Shown here in pieces: positions 62,302 to 64,000 of a DNA stretch of 64,000 bases. The stretch covers positions 4,311 to 68,310 of the forward strand of contig JBFWMB010000014.1 of assembly GCA_050251815.1 (NCBI GenBank). The letters run 5' to 3'. The notes under the pieces are model-generated. The model had not been told where the DNA came from. It made no database searches and saw only the letters and a program-made list of their open reading frames with translations. Position 1 is the stretch's first letter; the number at the start of each line of letters is the position of its first letter. Source of the DNA: GWE2-40-63 sp050251815. Lineage in GTDB: Bacteria; Bacteroidota; Bacteroidia; Bacteroidales; SZUA-534. Made by a program: the position numbers and the translations under genes.

Positions 62302-62637
62302 ATGACTGTAAACGACATACTATCAAAATTAAATCTTAGCGTATTGGGCGGTGAACAAGGTTTAACCAAAGAGATAACTGGAGCTTATACCTGTGACTTG
62401 CTTAGCGATGTGATGGGAAATGTTGATGATGGCAATATCTGGATTACCTTGCAAACCCATAAGAACGTTATGGCCATAGCGTCGTTGCGCGATTTAAGTG
62501 CGGTAATTTTGGTAAAAGGCCTGCAACCCGATGCCGACATGCTCGAAAAAGCCAACGAAGAAGGCATACCGGTTTTAAGTACGAAAGAACAGGCTTTCGA
62601 AATTTCAGGGAAACTGTTTCAACTGTTTCATCCTTAA
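62302..62637 (+). CDS. DRTGG-domain protein (second copy)
   Basis: A 111-residue protein related to the one at 60065. It has TVNDILSKLNLSVLGGEQGLTKEITGAYTCDLLSDVMGNVDDGNIWITLQTHKNVMAIASLRDLSAVILVKGLQPDADMLEKANEEGIPVLSTKEQAFEISGKL. The shared pattern is DLLSDVM, VILVKG and the strand-helix LEKANEEGIPVL. The role is unknown; DRTGG domains are thought to bind ligands. It lies 83 bp after the hydrogenase-like gene and 31 bp before the PHP gene, so it belongs to the same run. Confidence 0.85.
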   Translation: MTVNDILSKLNLSVLGGEQGLTKEITGAYTCDLLSDVMGNVDDGNIWITLQTHKNVMAIASLRDLSAVILVKGLQPDADMLEKANEEGIPVLSTKEQAFEISGKLFQLFHP

Positions 62638-62668
62638 TGGTATATTTATATAACTTCTATTTCATTTT

Positions 62669-63391
62669 ATGCCTGAAAAAACTTATCGAGCCGATTTACA
62701 TATCCACACCATTCTTTCGCCCTGCGGCGATTTGGCGATGAGTCCGGCGGTAATTATTCAAGAGGCAAAAAAGAAAGAATTGCAGATAATTGGTATAACC
62801 GACCACAATACAACCCTGCAAGCTCCTTTAATTCAACGCTTAGGTAAAGAAAGGGGAGTTTTTGTGATGATTGGAGCCGAAGTGTGCTCGAAGGAGGAAG
62901 TTCATTGTTTGTGCTTCGTACCCGACGAAACCAGCCGCAAACAATTTCAGAATTATTTGAATGAGCATTTGCCCGACATTCGAAACGACATAAATAAATT
63001 TGGTTACCAGGTTTGTGTGAATGAGGCTGAGGAAATTATTTACGAAGAAGACCGTTCGCTACTTTCAGCTATTAATCAAAGTATAGAGCAAATAGAACAA
63101 ACCGTACACCAATTGGGTGGTATTTTTATTCCGGCTCACATAAACCGCCCAAGTTACAGCATTATTAGCCAGTTGGGTTTTATTCCGCCCGATCTTAACG
63201 TTGATGCACTTGAAATTTCGCGGCATAGTTCCATCAGTGATTTTAAAAGTTCAAACAGCTATCTTAAAAATTACCCATTTATTCAAAGTTCCGATGCGCA
63301 TTATCGCAACGATATTGGAAGTGCGTTTACGCTGCTTGAACTGTCCGAACTTTCGTTTAGCACAATTAAAAATGCCTTGAAAAACTGTTAA
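62669..63391 (+). CDS. PHP-domain metal-dependent phosphoesterase
   Basis: A 240-residue PHP protein with the expected metal ligands: His-x-His in RADLHIHTILSPCGD, TDHNTTLQAP, MIGAEVCSKEEVHCLCF, PAHINRPSYS and SSDAHYRNDIG. Free-standing PHP proteins act on phosphate esters such as histidinol phosphate, oligonucleotides or 3',5'-bisphosphates. In this gene order (DRTGG, ATPase, hydrogenase-like, DRTGG, PHP, ATPase), it recurs in hydrogenase clusters of other anaerobes. The substrate is unknown. It starts 31 bp after the second DRTGG gene. Confidence 0.9.
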   Translation: MPEKTYRADLHIHTILSPCGDLAMSPAVIIQEAKKKELQIIGITDHNTTLQAPLIQRLGKERGVFVMIGAEVCSKEEVHCLCFVPDETSRKQFQNYLNEHLPDIRNDINKFGYQVCVNEAEEIIYEEDRSLLSAINQSIEQIEQTVHQLGGIFIPAHINRPSYSIISQLGFIPPDLNVDALEISRHSSISDFKSSNSYLKNYPFIQSSDAHYRNDIGSAFTLLELSELSFSTIKNALKNC

Positions 63392-63401
63392 TCCTTATAG
63401 G

Positions 63402-63950
63402 TTGAAAAACATTGCTGAACATATTCTCGATATTGTACAAAATAGCATCAGGGCTAAGGCAAAGCTAATTACTATTCAGTTGAGCGAATCAGTGGTAAGC
63501 AATAGCTACGAATTGCTAATTACCGATAATGGTTTGGGTATGGATGCCGAAACCTGCAAAAAAGTAAGCGATCCGTTTTATACCTCAAGAACCACCCGCA
63601 AAGTGGGTCTGGGAATTCCCTTATTAAAGCAGAATGCCGAGCAAAGTGGAGGCGTATTCCACTTGAAATCGGAACCGGGGAAAGGAACCGAAATATCCGC
63701 AAGCTTTATTTTAAATCATATCGATAGGCTTCCGGTTGGCGATTTGATTGGATCCTATATACTGCTTTTTGCTGCAAATCCGAATCTTGAGTTTAAAGTT
63801 ATCCACAAAACCGATTTGGGAAATCTACTGTTCGATACCCGCGAAGCAAAAGAAATGCTGGGCGAGATTCCATTAAGTGCTTCAGAGGTGCGTAATTTTT
63901 TACGCGATTGGTTTGTTGAAAACCTTCAGGCACTAAAAGCCTCGTTTTAG
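63402..63950 (+). CDS. HATPase-domain protein, kinase-like
   Basis: A 182-residue protein starting from TTG at 63402, 10 bp after the PHP gene. It has only a GHKL ATPase domain (AEHILDIVQNSIRAKAKLITIQLSE, LLITDNGLGMDAETCKKVSDPFYTSR, RKVGLGIPLLKQNAEQSGG) and lacks a phospho-acceptor His domain. A C-terminal segment (DLGNLLFDTREAKEMLGEIPLSASEVRNFLRDWF) is extra. It closes the visible run; the last 50 bp of the window hold no gene start. In related clusters the next genes encode the HydC, HydB and HydA subunits of an NADH-linked hydrogenase. Confidence 0.85.
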   Translation: MKNIAEHILDIVQNSIRAKAKLITIQLSESVVSNSYELLITDNGLGMDAETCKKVSDPFYTSRTTRKVGLGIPLLKQNAEQSGGVFHLKSEPGKGTEISASFILNHIDRLPVGDLIGSYILLFAANPNLEFKVIHKTDLGNLLFDTREAKEMLGEIPLSASEVRNFLRDWFVENLQALKASF

Positions 63951-64000
63951 AGTAAATGTTTTTCAGGGTTGATTTTTGAAGCTGTTTTTTTGGGTAAATT

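Noticed and set aside
1..64000. tRNA or rRNA genes
   Set aside because: The longer intergenic regions were inspected; no cloverleaf with a GGTTCGA-type arm or rRNA segment was recognised. A tRNA search program would settle this.

Overview
The window looks like a chromosomal segment of a Bacteroidota bacterium. I would guess an anaerobic or facultative member of the Marinilabiliales, but the species is not determinable here. Supporting signs are TonB-dependent receptors paired with lipoproteins, many N-terminal lipobox signals, DUF1573 and SiaB-like proteins, a propeller-type two-component sensor, few Shine-Dalgarno sites, and TAnnTTTG elements (the Bacteroidetes -7 box) ahead of several genes. 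I see no rRNA, tRNA, CRISPR array, prophage or insertion sequence.

Layout. 1-5155: the 3' end of a TonB receptor, a beta-helix lipoprotein, and a PhoB/PhoR-like two-component pair. 5171-7837: a secreted transglutaminase-like protein and a TPR-like protein. 8038-18781 (all minus): thiolase, SDR dehydrogenase, sodium/solute symporter, CoA-transferase and two KAS III-like proteins. After an AT-rich gap these are followed by a lipoprotein, an outer-membrane barrel, an alpha/beta-hydrolase lipoprotein and a STAS/SEC14 protein, ending at a strong terminator. This reads as a locus for uptake and CoA-linked metabolism of a short acid or ester, with two catalytically unusual KAS III proteins. 19214-21796: a DUF5694 protein, a 600-bp repeat-rich spacer and a cysteine desulfurase. 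21959-28669 (minus): a tight seven-gene membrane and proteolysis operon. 28921-30505: two glycosyltransferases, one interrupted by a frameshift at an A8 run.

30713-36479: PurB, an MsbA-like ABC exporter, a SiaB-like kinase and a PAS-PAS adenylate cyclase. 36492-40199 (minus): MeaB GTPase, DUF1573 protein and an MscS-type channel. 40370-43700: two secreted proteins of unknown function and a chemotaxis-type receptor with a long Lys/Pro/Ala tail. 44102-53443: EttA, a polytopic membrane protein, PAP2 phosphatase, HisS, HutH, a TIGR01777 epimerase and a haem-c lipoprotein. 53531-59959: a MarR regulator divergent from a TonB receptor with a palindromic operator candidate between them, then a large propeller sensor kinase.

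60065-63950: a compact module of DRTGG protein, RsbW-like ATPase, a sensory-type [FeFe]-hydrogenase-like protein, a second DRTGG protein, a PHP phosphoesterase and a second HATPase protein. This arrangement resembles the regulatory genes that accompany electron-bifurcating HydABC hydrogenases. The catalytic subunits, if present, would lie beyond the right edge.

The two regions most worth following up are the KAS III/CoA-transferase locus (8-19 kb) and the hydrogenase-associated signalling module (60-64 kb).
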